A DNA stretch of 64,000 bases from Mastigocoleus testarum BC008 (GTDB lineage Bacteria > Cyanobacteriota > Cyanobacteriia > Cyanobacteriales > Nostocaceae): the NCBI RefSeq assembly GCF_001456025.1, contig NZ_LMTZ01000001.1:1-64000 (forward strand). The letters run 5' to 3'. The notes below the pieces were generated by a model that saw only the letters and a list, made by a program, of their open reading frames with translations, was not told the origin of the DNA and searched no databases. The translations under genes were made by a program, and so were the position numbers. Of the stretch, positions 38,802-49,008 are shown in pieces (the stretch's first letter is position 1; each line of letters begins with the position of its first letter).

Positions 38802-39425
38802 TTAGTTACAGAAAAACGAACCGCTACAATTATCATCAGAATTGGTTGTTTCTTTCTGTACGGGTTGGTTTTGTGAAGGTTTAGTGTATGTCGGCTCGGC
38901 TTTTATAGGTTGGCTTTGTCTAATATCATAGACGTTACTTAAGTATGCATCTACATCAATATAAATTGGTTTACCTCTTGTGATGCTCATTTTTTGTTTC
39001 CGAGTTGATACATTGAATAATTCCGTCAGGACTTTTTTGGGGTTATCTTTGGATTCTAAAGTTAGTAATAAACCACCTGAGATGCAGCTACTATTTTTAC
39101 TTCTGGCAACACATATTACTTTCTGATGATTTATTTTACCAGTTGTAATATATCTCAGGTTTCCTGCATCAGAATGTTTTTGAAATCTTTCTGTTATCAA
39201 TTGACAGCGTTTTTCTGCTGGATAACCTGAATTTCTAAAAGCTTGAGATTTCCAAGTAATAAACTCAATTTTTTCTTTGGAAGTGATTACATAGGTTATG
39301 GGGAAACTTCCGCTAGTTTCGCAGATATACTTCACCTTGCTATAAGACCTTGCAGGAGCGGTACTAAGTATAGAAAATGCTGTGATTAATGCAATTGATA
39401 GTGTAGGAAATAATTTGTTTTTCAT
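38802..39425 (-). CDS. secreted COP23-domain protein
   Basis: 207 residues with a signal peptide (LSIALITAFSILSTAPARS). The mature part has the features of cyanobacterial COP23 (circadian oscillating polypeptide) proteins: YICETSGSFPITYVIT near the start, an internal CQLITERFQ, and later Cys pairs, then a Thr/Pro/Gln linker and a tail with DDNCSGSFFCN. Function of the family is unknown; it is exported and disulfide-rich. Last gene of a same-strand run tpsA - CHAT - kinase - COP23 with gaps of 172, 92 and 84 bases. Confidence 0.75.
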   Translation of the reverse strand: MKNKLFPTLSIALITAFSILSTAPARSYSKVKYICETSGSFPITYVITSKEKIEFITWKSQAFRNSGYPAEKRCQLITERFQKHSDAGNLRYITTGKINHQKVICVARSKNSSCISGGLLLTLESKDNPKKVLTELFNVSTRKQKMSITRGKPIYIDVDAYLSNVYDIRQSQPIKAEPTYTKPSQNQPVQKETTNSDDNCSGSFFCN

Positions 39426-39509
39426 AATGTTTTAATTAGCTAAAGTACAAGCAATTTTTTGAGTTATTATTTGCTAGGTTTAGATTTACTAGGTTTAGAT
39501 TTGCTATAT

Positions 39510-41360
39510 TTAATTATTACAATTGGAACCTTGAGCAAATATAGATTGACTACCTTGACAGTTATCAATTGTTTTAGGGTCTGTCGTAGAATTTTTTCTA
39601 AGGGATGTTACTTTCTGAATAATTCCTTTTTTTTTGATGTCCCAATATGGAGTGTTAGAAATTTTATTTGCAGCAGCGATCGCGTCGTTATATCTATTTT
39701 GTGTTAATGCACGCTGTGCTAGGCTTAAATACTCTTTGTTGGTATTATTCTGCTTTTGCCATTGTTGTGTTAGTTCCTGGACATTTTTATAATGGGAACT
39801 TGTTGATGGAATGACTTTCAGGGTTGTGATTGCATTATCCACGTCTCCTGAGTTTTCATAATTTTCTGTGGCTTTATCGATGATTTTTTTTGACCAAACG
39901 TTAATTGACTGTTGAGAATTTTCAGAAAAAGCTTGATTTTTTGGAACTTTATTAGCTTCAGTAATTGCTTTGGCAAAATCTCCTCGCTCTGCTAATAATT
40001 TAGCTTGAAGAATACGGCACTCATTAACAATATTAATCAATTCTGTTTTAGCCTGACTATAGGGTAATGAATCTTGACTAAGAAGACTAACTTTATCTCC
40101 TTTATCTATACATTTGCTATACTCCTTTTGCTTCTTAAAAGATTTTATTTCTTCTACATTTGCCAAAAAGTTTTGATTTTTACCCCAATTTAGACCAAAA
40201 ATAGTAATTATCCCTCCTGCAGCAACAATCAATAGCGTAATAACTGCTACAGGAAAAACAAGGACTTTGAGAGGGTTTTTTGGAGAGCTTTGTGGAACAG
40301 AGTGAGGTGCATCAAAATTTGATGCTGTAGGTGATGCAGAATTGATTGATGCAGAATTAATTGGTGCAGAATTACTTACTGTATTACCAGAATTTTGGTT
40401 TTCCCTGGATGAAGATATTGCATTTGACAATGGTGTGTCAGAAGAAGCAGTATTATGAGGGGCTGCGATCGATTTGCTCGCAGAAGCAGAAGAACTGGAA
40501 ATAGTATTTGGTTGACTGACTGGGTATCTAGGAGAAGCTACGGTGGGATTTGTGAGAGATTTGATTACATCTAGTACTTCTTGTGCAGACTTATAACGGT
40601 CTTGGAATTGATAGCGTACCATATTACTAAGGATAACGGCTAATTGAGGATTGACTTGAGTATGGCTTTGCCACTCTATTTCACCGTTAGCGTCCTCTTT
40701 TAATTCTTGAAATCCTGTAATTGCTTGGATGGCTATAACTCCTAAAGCATAAATATCGCTGCTAAAACGGGGTTTTCCCCTTGCTTGTTCTGGCGGCATA
40801 TACCCTGCAGTACCTATTATTACAGATGTAGCCATCTGAGTTTTGGCAGCGGTCAACTGCATACTGATTTCCTTAATTATGCCGAAATCAATTAGAACTA
40901 GCTTATTATCTTCTTGACGGCGAATAATGTTTCCTGGTTTTAAGTCGCGGTGTATTACTCCATTGCTATGTACAAAGTGGAGAATTTCTAATATCTCTTG
41001 CAACATTTGCATTACCTGGTTTTCGCTCCAGCAACAACCAGGTTTAAATTCTGAATTGAGTAGGTTACCGTCAATAAATTCTTGGATTAAATAAAATTCA
41101 TTTTCTTCTTCAAAATATGCTAAAAGTCTCGGTATTTGAGGATAATTACCCAGTTTTTCTAAAGCTTCTGCCTCTTTCTGAAAGAAACGCTTAGAAGTTT
41201 CTAAATAGTAAGTTTGAGAATTAATTGGTTTTAAGTGCTTAACCACACAGATGGGATTACCCGGTCGATGAGTATCTTCAGCTATATAAGTCTGTCCAAA
41301 TCCCCCAGCGCCAAGGAATTTGATTATTTTGTAACGACTTGCTAGTATCTTATTTAACAT
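39510..41360 (-). CDS. membrane-bound serine/threonine protein kinase
   Basis: 616 residues. Kinase domain about 8-265: GAGGFGQTY loop, VVKHL lysine, HRDLKPGNIIRR catalytic loop, LIDFGIIKE, GTAGYMPPEQARG. A Ser/Asn/Ala-rich linker (about 280-365), one TM (about 372-394) and a helical extracytoplasmic part with repeated ANKVPKNQAF / ANKISNTPYW units, TPR-like. This is the usual plan of cyanobacterial Pkn2-type kinases. All catalytic residues are present. It lies between the CHAT gene and COP23, likely in one operon, so it may sense or regulate the exported partners. Confidence 0.9.
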   Translation of the reverse strand: MLNKILASRYKIIKFLGAGGFGQTYIAEDTHRPGNPICVVKHLKPINSQTYYLETSKRFFQKEAEALEKLGNYPQIPRLLAYFEEENEFYLIQEFIDGNLLNSEFKPGCCWSENQVMQMLQEILEILHFVHSNGVIHRDLKPGNIIRRQEDNKLVLIDFGIIKEISMQLTAAKTQMATSVIIGTAGYMPPEQARGKPRFSSDIYALGVIAIQAITGFQELKEDANGEIEWQSHTQVNPQLAVILSNMVRYQFQDRYKSAQEVLDVIKSLTNPTVASPRYPVSQPNTISSSSASASKSIAAPHNTASSDTPLSNAISSSRENQNSGNTVSNSAPINSASINSASPTASNFDAPHSVPQSSPKNPLKVLVFPVAVITLLIVAAGGIITIFGLNWGKNQNFLANVEEIKSFKKQKEYSKCIDKGDKVSLLSQDSLPYSQAKTELINIVNECRILQAKLLAERGDFAKAITEANKVPKNQAFSENSQQSINVWSKKIIDKATENYENSGDVDNAITTLKVIPSTSSHYKNVQELTQQWQKQNNTNKEYLSLAQRALTQNRYNDAIAAANKISNTPYWDIKKKGIIQKVTSLRKNSTTDPKTIDNCQGSQSIFAQGSNCNN

Positions 41361-41452
41361 CTAGTCGGGATTATTATATAAATATAAAATTAATTAATCG
41401 TGAGTCCTGTTAATAATAATTCACTAATAATTCACTAATATTATTTCGATCA

Positions 41453-43768
41453 TTATTCCGATTCTCCCATTAACGTGAAAGCAGCCCAATGAGTGGGGTT
41501 TAGAGGCTTTTTCATATTACTGAGCATTGCTTGGCGTAATGCTCGCGCTTTATCACCATCTGCTTTCAGATTCTTGTAGAAGGATATCATTAGTGCTTTT
41601 GTGGTGTCGTCTGGTGCATCCCATAGGGAAACTATCGTACTAGCAGCCCCAGAAGTAAGTAAAGACCGGGATAAACCTATCACACCATCTCCCGTAATGT
41701 CACCCCTACCTGTTTGACAAGCACTCAGTACTACTAGTTCGGCGTTGAGTTGCAAATCTATGATTTCGGGAGAAGTAAGAAAACCATTGTCATTTCCAGA
41801 TGGGGCTAGAGCGATCGCACCGGGTACGCCTAACTGCTTTATGTCATCAAGTAGACCGTGGGTTGCTATATGAATTATTTTGGCTTTCGGCATCTTTTTG
41901 ACAATATCTAGTTTAGTAGCATCTTTGCCAATAATCGCTTTAGTTTGTAAAAGATTAGCAACTTCCTTGGCTTCTATTTCTGTACCATCTAGTTGATATA
42001 GTTGATAGGGTGGGTCTCCAACCTTCAAGGTGGGCATGGTAGGATTACCTACAACTAAGATATCTTTTGCTAGTCCTTGGCTGCGTTTTCTTTGCTGGTG
42101 AGTCAGTCCCAGGATTTGAATTGCTGGAGCAGATACAATTGTGTGTTTTTCAATTAGGTATTTACCATTTTTATCTTCTAAGGCTGTAAATGGTACAAAG
42201 AATAGTGTTTCATGGGGTATAAAAATAACACGTTCTTCGGGGTCTTTCGGTAAATCCTCGGCAATGGGTGCAATCAACAGTTCGTGTAATTGCTTTAGAC
42301 CTTGAGAAACTACTTTCTTGTTGATAAACTCCGAATTTTCCGCCGGGTCGAGAGCATTGCGAGTTTTAGTTACTATTTTTGTGAGGGAGGTATTTTGCTG
42401 ACGTAGGGATTTGAGATTAACTCTTCGCAAAATTACTTCACCCGTAGGTTTAACTACCCAGATGAAAAGTTCTAATTCTGGGGCTTTTAGCTTACCTTGG
42501 TGTAAGAAGTCATCCGGAACAATGGAATATTCAACCAGAGTGGCTTTTTGCTGTTTAGCGATTTGCTTAATTTGAGTAATTGTTAAAGGCGCGATCACTT
42601 TAGATTTAGAATTAGAGTTAGACTTCGATTTTAAATTTCTTTCCATCAACTCTGCGAAAACCCTAGCCCGTCCTAGTTCTGATGCTTCTAATGCTGCTCC
42701 GGGTTTATTCTGAGCGACTAAAATTTGCTGTAGTAAATTATATGTATTAAGTTGGGTATCAAAAATTGATACCTTATTGCGATCGCCCAAATTTTCTCTA
42801 AGGGAATCTAAAATATTTACAGAAAGACGGAGTTTCTTTTCCGCTTCCACCAGTTTTCCAGATGTAAATAAAGTATGTCCAAAATTGTTGAGAACCAATG
42901 CTTCTGAAAGGCGATCGCCTATTTCTTGGGCTATTTTTAAACTCTGCTGCTGGGATGTAATTGCTTTGTTATAGTCTTTGAAGTTTGCGTATATTAATCC
43001 CAAACTATTCAAAGCTTTCTGCTCGATATTGCGATCGTTAAGTTCCCGCGCTAGGTTTAAACTTTTCTGGAAAGCTTCTAGTGCTTGATTGTCTTTTCCT
43101 TGAGATTGGTAAGCAGAACCCAAATTATGCAGAATACCCGCTTTTCTTTGCGAGTCCTTTGTTTCTTCAGCGATCGCTAAACTTTGCAAATATAACTCAA
43201 CCGCTTTAGAATAATTACCCTTGTCAGCGTAAATCATTCCTAAAGCACCTAATGAAAAACCTTCTCCTACCTGGTCTTTAATTTCCCGTGCAATAGTTAA
43301 ACTCTGCTGCTGATATTCTTCAGCTTTTTTATAATCCCCTATGACTGAATAAAGATTACCCAGATTGCCTAACAATTGTCCCTGTGCTTGACGGTTATTA
43401 AGCTCTTGAAAAATTTTCAAAGCTTGCTGCTGATAATCAATCGCCTTACTATACTTTCCTATCTCCCTATGAGCAAGTCCCAAATTACCTAACGTTTCTC
43501 CCTCTCTTTGTCGGTTTTTCGACTGTCGATAAAATTTCAGTGCGTCTTGCCAAGATTGAATAGCCAGTGTAAATTGACTTTGCTGGTAGTATTTCAGTCC
43601 TTTGTGTAAATATTCATCCCCCTTCGTCTTAGCAGTAGTTTGGGATTGAGCAACTACCTGTGAAGCAATAAATGGAACGCTCCCACACACAGGAATGATA
43701 AAACTGACAAAGACACAAATCAGTTTTATTTGCAATTGACAATTTGCTTTTGACTTTGCTGTGGACAT
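41453..43768 (-). CDS. exported TPR-CHAT caspase-like protein
   Basis: 771 residues. An N-terminal hydrophobic segment (about 13-40, ending VVAQSQ) looks like a signal peptide. About eight TPR repeats of 40 residues follow (residues 50-330, of the AEEYQQQSLTIAREIKD kind), a spacer, and a C-terminal CHAT domain (about 480-768). The caspase-like dyad is visible: H637 in IHIATHG and C684 in LSACQTG, with GDGVIGLSRSLLTSGA after it. CHAT proteins are caspase-fold peptidases fused to sensor repeats. In cyanobacteria they often sit with two-partner secretion genes, as here. Substrate unknown; the CHAT domain may process or sense the secreted partner. Confidence 0.88.
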   Translation of the reverse strand: MSTAKSKANCQLQIKLICVFVSFIIPVCGSVPFIASQVVAQSQTTAKTKGDEYLHKGLKYYQQSQFTLAIQSWQDALKFYRQSKNRQREGETLGNLGLAHREIGKYSKAIDYQQQALKIFQELNNRQAQGQLLGNLGNLYSVIGDYKKAEEYQQQSLTIAREIKDQVGEGFSLGALGMIYADKGNYSKAVELYLQSLAIAEETKDSQRKAGILHNLGSAYQSQGKDNQALEAFQKSLNLARELNDRNIEQKALNSLGLIYANFKDYNKAITSQQQSLKIAQEIGDRLSEALVLNNFGHTLFTSGKLVEAEKKLRLSVNILDSLRENLGDRNKVSIFDTQLNTYNLLQQILVAQNKPGAALEASELGRARVFAELMERNLKSKSNSNSKSKVIAPLTITQIKQIAKQQKATLVEYSIVPDDFLHQGKLKAPELELFIWVVKPTGEVILRRVNLKSLRQQNTSLTKIVTKTRNALDPAENSEFINKKVVSQGLKQLHELLIAPIAEDLPKDPEERVIFIPHETLFFVPFTALEDKNGKYLIEKHTIVSAPAIQILGLTHQQRKRSQGLAKDILVVGNPTMPTLKVGDPPYQLYQLDGTEIEAKEVANLLQTKAIIGKDATKLDIVKKMPKAKIIHIATHGLLDDIKQLGVPGAIALAPSGNDNGFLTSPEIIDLQLNAELVVLSACQTGRGDITGDGVIGLSRSLLTSGAASTIVSLWDAPDDTTKALMISFYKNLKADGDKARALRQAMLSNMKKPLNPTHWAAFTLMGESE

Positions 43769-43940
43769 AGTTACAAAAGGAGCTAGAAAAATCTACTCAA
43801 ACAAAATAGCGGTTTATATCATGTCTGTTTAAATGACCGTCATTGTGACACTCGGGCAGCAATCTCAATCTCAAAAACCCTTCTGATATGGTGTTTTCGG
43901 CGTAGAGACATTTCATGAGACGAGACCATTCTCAAGATAG

Positions 43941-46019
43941 TTATTTCCGAGAAAAAACGTAATTTTTGTACAATAAATCTCTATCGAAATTAAAGGTTTT
44001 CAACTCCTCCTCATCATCAGTATTAAAAAGATTAAAATCTGAGCCTGTTAATTCCCCATTACCATCATTGCTAAGTGTCAACTCTGTCGCATGACCCTTG
44101 TCTTTGAGCAGAGCAACCAGGGATTCATCTAGTGACAATACACCAAAAACTGTGATTTCTTCTTGTTCTTGATTTTGGTCTCGATCTCGGTCTTGGTCTC
44201 GATCTTGTTGTTGTTGTTCTTGGTTACCGGTATCTGAGTCGCCAGTATTGGAGTCAGCAGTATTTGAGTTTCTAGTATTCGAGTCGCCAGTATTTGAGTT
44301 TCCAGTGTTCGAGTCAGAAGTATTCGAGTTTCCAGTATTCGAGTCGCCAGTATTTGTACCACCAGTGTTTGAGTTACCAATATTTGTACCACCAGTATTT
44401 GTACCACCAGTGTTTGAGTCACCGGGTTTTTCTGATGATGGTGGGTTTATTATTCTTGGTGGTGGATCTGGATTACCAAATGTTCTACCATCAATAGATT
44501 TCACCCCACTTTGATTTCCATTGGTTCGTGCAGCAATAACTCCAATGGTTCCACTCTCATTATCTTTAAATGAAACTGGCTCTTTTGTACTATCTCCTAC
44601 TACAAAAAATTCACTTCCAACCTCAATCTTTACCTCACCTATTCCATCACCCGGTTCATTTTGAGTAATTACATCATTTTTAGTTTTAATCCTAATAAAC
44701 GGCAATGTTGTCTTATCAATTTCAGGATCTTTGCCCTCACCTGGTGGGTTCGATATCGGATTAGCAACTGTTATACTAGCGAAAATTTTGGGAGTATCAG
44801 TATTGTCAGAATCTCGAATATCTTCACTTACCTCTTCCCTTCCAATTGCTCTAAAAAATCCACCGGCTTTGATATTAATATCACCAGCACGAAACTCGTC
44901 CAGATCAGCCTCACCATCAAGAATTCCTGCGAAAATAGTATCGACTTCTATATTCCCTTTTTCAGCAGATAAAAATACCTTCTCACGACTTATAATCCTA
45001 TCTGTTTTAATATTGCCATTCTTGGAAATTATAGATACATTTGGAGATTTAGAAGTTTCCAATCTATCATCTGGAAGAATAGAATTCTTGCTCCCGTCAG
45101 AATTATAGCTAACAACATCTCCATCTTTTATATTGATACCAGAACCCGTGAGAGTAACTGTATTATCCTCATTAACGGTAATTCCTGTTACATTGCTGAT
45201 ATTGCCACCGGCTAATAGATTCGGTAATGATTCAATCTTAAATCTGCTGGGTAATGGATTCGGATTTCCCGTTGTTTCAGTCGTCGATGCGATATCAAGA
45301 GACAGCAGATTTCCTTGTTGACTAATCCGTACTGTACTCTTACCAGGAACCGCAGCTATAGTAATCTGACCTTTTTCAGCAGTAAGTGTCCCAGTATTTA
45401 CTACCGTACCACCCACTAAAGTCAAGTTCTGTCCTTCCTTAACACTCAAGTCACCAGAATTGACAATTGCCCCTGGGTTATCCATCGTAAAAGCAAAAGC
45501 AGTAGGATTCTCTGTCAACTTAGAATAGTCATTGCTACCAGTTGCACTGAAGAAATTAGTATTAGAACCGGAACCAAAGCCAATACCGTTGGCTGTTGTT
45601 ACAGTCAAAGAACCGGGTAAATTAAAGGTTTTTGCATCTTTACCAAAAATAAACCCAGCTGGATTCATTAAAAACAAGTTTGGATTATTACCACCTGTAA
45701 CCTGAATCGTGCCGTTAATTTTAGAGATATCTCCACCAGTAACGCGAGTCAGAATATTTGTGATATTTCCATTTGCAGCCTGAAAGTTCGCAACATCATC
45801 TGTACCCAGATTGAATTGAGTCAAACTGTGAAACTGATTTGTGCCATCACCATCACTAGAAGTATTTCCACCGGTTATTGTGGATGTAGTCCCATTACCG
45901 TTGGAAATGTCTTCAACTTTTGTTACAGTGTCTGCTGATGTAATTTGTGCTTGTACTTTTCCTATACCAATTACCCCCACCAAGGGGAGGGTCATTAATA
46001 AAATACTAAATTTATTCAC
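43941..46019 (-). CDS. TpsA-like filamentous haemagglutinin-domain exoprotein
   Basis: 692 residues with a signal peptide (ILLMTLPLVGVIGIGKVQAQ). The TPS secretion domain covers about 28-260, with the NPNLFLMNPAGFIFG segment that marks the haemagglutination-activity domain. A beta-helix-like middle follows. Residues about 525-600 are a run of five-residue (S/T)NTGx units, then a Gln/Asp/Arg-rich stretch, and a short C-terminal domain. At 692 residues it is small for the family. It should be exported by the TpsB transporter encoded divergently (46610-48421). Confidence 0.88.
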   Translation of the reverse strand: MNKFSILLMTLPLVGVIGIGKVQAQITSADTVTKVEDISNGNGTTSTITGGNTSSDGDGTNQFHSLTQFNLGTDDVANFQAANGNITNILTRVTGGDISKINGTIQVTGGNNPNLFLMNPAGFIFGKDAKTFNLPGSLTVTTANGIGFGSGSNTNFFSATGSNDYSKLTENPTAFAFTMDNPGAIVNSGDLSVKEGQNLTLVGGTVVNTGTLTAEKGQITIAAVPGKSTVRISQQGNLLSLDIASTTETTGNPNPLPSRFKIESLPNLLAGGNISNVTGITVNEDNTVTLTGSGINIKDGDVVSYNSDGSKNSILPDDRLETSKSPNVSIISKNGNIKTDRIISREKVFLSAEKGNIEVDTIFAGILDGEADLDEFRAGDINIKAGGFFRAIGREEVSEDIRDSDNTDTPKIFASITVANPISNPPGEGKDPEIDKTTLPFIRIKTKNDVITQNEPGDGIGEVKIEVGSEFFVVGDSTKEPVSFKDNESGTIGVIAARTNGNQSGVKSIDGRTFGNPDPPPRIINPPSSEKPGDSNTGGTNTGGTNIGNSNTGGTNTGDSNTGNSNTSDSNTGNSNTGDSNTRNSNTADSNTGDSDTGNQEQQQQDRDQDRDRDQNQEQEEITVFGVLSLDESLVALLKDKGHATELTLSNDGNGELTGSDFNLFNTDDEEELKTFNFDRDLLYKNYVFSRK
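44229..44425. repeat. 15-bp tandem repeat inside the TpsA gene
   Basis: About thirteen 15-bp units encode (S/T)NTG(G/N/D) pentapeptides on the minus strand. Units differ by a few bases. Because the period is a multiple of three, all frames stay open, which explains several spurious overlapping frames here. Confidence 0.85.
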
Positions 46020-46609
46020 TTTTAACTCTACTTATTTATAGCTTATTTATATTTATTTAGTTTTAGTAAAAATATCTAGTCTTGGCAGAAAACAAGAATT
46101 ATTAGTCAGTAAACTTATATTTTACGTAATCCCACATATACCAGAATTGAAAGCTCTAAACTCTTCTTCGTATCCAAAATTTACGCAAAATTCACACTAT
46201 TCAATATTTATACTCAAATAAATTAATTTTTATGTAATATTATCACTAAGTACAAACTCTGTTGTACGATCTTTGTTTGAACAGAAAAGACAAGGAATTA
46301 ATTTCAAATAAGACACTAATAAGCCAACTTCAAGCGTTATATATATGTATATAAGCATACCATAAATATGTTTTCTACAGCCTAATTTGCGTGGATAATT
46401 TAAAACTTGCACTAAATGCGGACATCAAAAGTGGAGATGTATCCTAAGCGGAGCCAGAGACTTTACCCCGACGCCACAGGCTCTGGGCGATAGCGCTATT
46501 GGCAGGTAGGTCTCTACAACTTAATGGCTCTTAGCGGTAGCGTGACGTTAGTCATACACCACGCTGTGCTAACAAAATTAATACAACAAATCAAATAAAA
46601 ATTGTTGAT
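46020..46609. other. divergent promoter region tpsA / tpsB with GC-rich repeats
   Basis: AT-rich except for 46440-46575, a patch of GC-rich dispersed repeat words (taagcggagcc, gcgatagcgctattgg, tagcggtagcgtgacgttag, cacgctgtgctaac). No gene. Promoters of both TPS partners must lie here. Confidence 0.5.
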
Positions 46610-48421
46610 ATGAGAAGAAGCTCTATACCCTTGAATTTAAGATATTTATTGCCTTGGTGCTGCTTGACAATTCCCAGTGCCATTTTACTAACTTGGTTAT
46701 TACCAAGTTACGCAGTTTCCGACCCTTCAAATACTACGTCAAATATAACGCCAGTGGCAGACATGGCGAATAAAGTAGCTCAAAATTCCCCTGCACCAAT
46801 CATTAATCCTAGACCAGATCCTAACCGCGATCGCTTACCACAACCTCTCCCAACTCCACAACCCCTACCAGAAGAAAAAGACCCGATTCTTCCTCCTCCA
46901 ACTCCGAACAAACAACCATCACAGTCAGATGTGCGTATTTCTATCACCAAAATAAAAGTAGTTGGTAGTACTATCTTTGGAGCAAAGGAAATCGATCCCA
47001 TTGTAAAACCCTTAGAAGGAATGTCTGTTACCCTAGATGAACTAAGACAAGTAGCAGATAACATTACTCAACTGTACTTGAAAAAAGGCTATATTACCTC
47101 CAAGGCTGTCGTAGCCAATCAGACTATTGCTGACGGAGTTGTGCAAATTCGGGTGATAGAGGGTAGTTTAGAAAGAATCAAGGTTGAGGGAACTAAAAGG
47201 GTTAATCGTAGCTATGTCAGAAGTCGCGTACGTCTGGGAGCAGATAAACCCCTAAACAGTAACGAGCTAGAAGAACAACTGAGATTGCTGCGGATAAATC
47301 CTCTGTTTGACAATGTAGAAGCTAGTTTAAGTGCTGGTTCTAAAGTTGGTAAAAGTATTCTTACCGTCAGGGTGAAGGAAGCAAACCCCTTTCAAACTGC
47401 TTTGAGTGTAGATAACTATACTCCACCTGCAATTGCACCGGAAAGGGCAGGGATCTATTTGCGCTACCTTAATTTAACTGGAATTGGGGATGAAATTACA
47501 GCATCTTATAACTTCGGGGTGAACTTTGACGACTTTGACAGAGCAGCATCAAATGTATATGATGTTACTTATCGCGTACCAGTTAACCCTATGAATGGCA
47601 CTGTGCAATTTCGTGCCGCTCCTAATAATAACAAATTAATTAATCCTCCCATAGGAGAGCCTTTTTCTGATGTAAAAGGTAGTTCAGATTTTTATGAAAT
47701 CAGTTACCGTCAACCCTTAGTGCGATCGCTCAAAGAAGAGTTTGCTTTGTCTACAGCACTTGCTTTTCAGGGTAATAGTGGATCTTTTAGATTTAATGGT
47801 GATACTAACAGTTTTCCTTCCAGCCGTACCCGAGTTCTCAAGTTTGGACAAGACTATCTTCGTCGCGATAATAAAGGAGTTTGGGCAGCGCAGTCCCAAT
47901 TTAGCTTTGGTTTAGATATTTTTGATGCCACGGTCAGTTCTGATGATAGTCAAGATGGACGCTTTGTCAGTTGGTTTGGTCAGGTGCAAAGGGTGCAACA
48001 GTTGGGTAATGACAACTTATTGATTGTACAAGCCGATTTGCAACTGACACCGGATGACGTACCATCATTCTACGAGTTTTTTATTGGCGGCGGTCAATCC
48101 CTACGGGGTTACCGTCAGAATGCTCGCTCTGGAGACAATGGATATCGCCTATCAGTGGAAGGTCGCATTCCCATATTGCGTAATAAGAAAAAAGTTCCCA
48201 CATTGCAACTTACTCCCTTTGTTGATTTGGGGCAAGTTTGGAATAAGAGAGGCGATATAGACGATTCTTTCTTAGCTAGTGCAGGACTAGGATTACTATG
48301 GCAACCAAGTCAAAATTTGAATATCCGTGTTGATTACGGCATTCCCTTTGTGGATATAGAAACACCAAGTGATAGTCTTCAGGATAATGGGTTGCACTTC
48401 AGTTTTACCTACAGTCCTTAA
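46610..48421 (+). CDS. TpsB outer-membrane transporter (ShlB/FhaC/HecB family)
   Basis: 603 residues: signal/TM segment (about 18-37), a Pro-rich linker (about 60-105), two POTRA-like domains (about 108-260; ISITKIKVVGSTIFGAKEI, LYLKKGYITSKAVVANQTI) and a 16-strand barrel domain. The conserved pore-loop motif (L/V)RGY appears as SLRGYRQN, and the protein ends in a beta-signal (LHFSFTYSP). It should pass the TpsA-like exoprotein across the outer membrane. Divergent from the tpsA-CHAT-kinase-COP23 run; full length. Confidence 0.92.
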   Translation: MRRSSIPLNLRYLLPWCCLTIPSAILLTWLLPSYAVSDPSNTTSNITPVADMANKVAQNSPAPIINPRPDPNRDRLPQPLPTPQPLPEEKDPILPPPTPNKQPSQSDVRISITKIKVVGSTIFGAKEIDPIVKPLEGMSVTLDELRQVADNITQLYLKKGYITSKAVVANQTIADGVVQIRVIEGSLERIKVEGTKRVNRSYVRSRVRLGADKPLNSNELEEQLRLLRINPLFDNVEASLSAGSKVGKSILTVRVKEANPFQTALSVDNYTPPAIAPERAGIYLRYLNLTGIGDEITASYNFGVNFDDFDRAASNVYDVTYRVPVNPMNGTVQFRAAPNNNKLINPPIGEPFSDVKGSSDFYEISYRQPLVRSLKEEFALSTALAFQGNSGSFRFNGDTNSFPSSRTRVLKFGQDYLRRDNKGVWAAQSQFSFGLDIFDATVSSDDSQDGRFVSWFGQVQRVQQLGNDNLLIVQADLQLTPDDVPSFYEFFIGGGQSLRGYRQNARSGDNGYRLSVEGRIPILRNKKKVPTLQLTPFVDLGQVWNKRGDIDDSFLASAGLGLLWQPSQNLNIRVDYGIPFVDIETPSDSLQDNGLHFSFTYSP

Positions 48422-48747
48422 TCTGGAGTACATCTAGCGGTTAGAAGGGGAAATTAGAATTTGAAAACAAGTAAAGGAATCGTCACTACATTCAGTAAAC
48501 CAAAAAGTTTTTCTCCGAAGGGCGATCGCTAATGAATGTGGATTAAATAAAGTACAAAAGTAGGGTGCTGTTAGCATTGCGTAACGCACCATTCCAAATT
48601 TCAGAATTACAGGTTATTAAATTCTCATCCCTAATCAAGTTTACGTACGGCAAAGTGCTAAAAAGAGAATAAAACACAATTAATACTTATGATTTTATGA
48701 ATGGGTAAAAAATGAAATGATGAATATAGCGTTTACCATTACAGGTA
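48422..48747. other. intergenic, nothing recognised
   Basis: Contains one HIP1 site (48523-48530) and a cattccaaatttcagaattac phrase like the 18.7-kb repeat. No gene. Confidence 0.4.
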
Positions 48748-49008
48748 CAGGACTTACGCAAAATAAACGTAATTACGTATGACTAACGTCACGCTTTGCT
48801 AACAGCTACGCTGCGGGCTAGCGACAGCGACGTATATGTCCTGCGGACACGCAATACCTACGGTACGCTATCGCTAGGCGCTAACGCCAAAATCGGTGAG
48901 ATTGCTATCTCCTAAACGGAGACGCTACGCTAACCCTGCACTGCGTTCCGGTCGCAATGACAAATCTATGTCCTGCGGACACGCGATGCTAACGTTGCGT
49001 AAGTCCTG
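48748..49008. mobile_element. complete MITE with TIRs and 5-bp target duplication
   Basis: Perfect 14-bp terminal inverted repeats CAGGACTTACGCAA (48748-48761) and TTGCGTAAGTCCTG (48995-49008), flanked on both sides by AGGTA (48743-48747 and 49009-49013). The 261-bp interior has no frame and is packed with GC-rich hairpin words, including two copies of TGTCCTGCGGACACGC. Ends beginning with ggacttacgca occur on cyanobacterial IS elements as I remember them, so it was probably moved by such a transposase in trans. Confidence 0.88.

Noticed and set aside
44129..44514. Open frames on both strands across the TpsA repeat (MTQTLVVQ..., VFESPVFEF...)
   Set aside because: They are frame shadows of a 15-bp repeat; only the TpsA frame has a signal peptide and domains.
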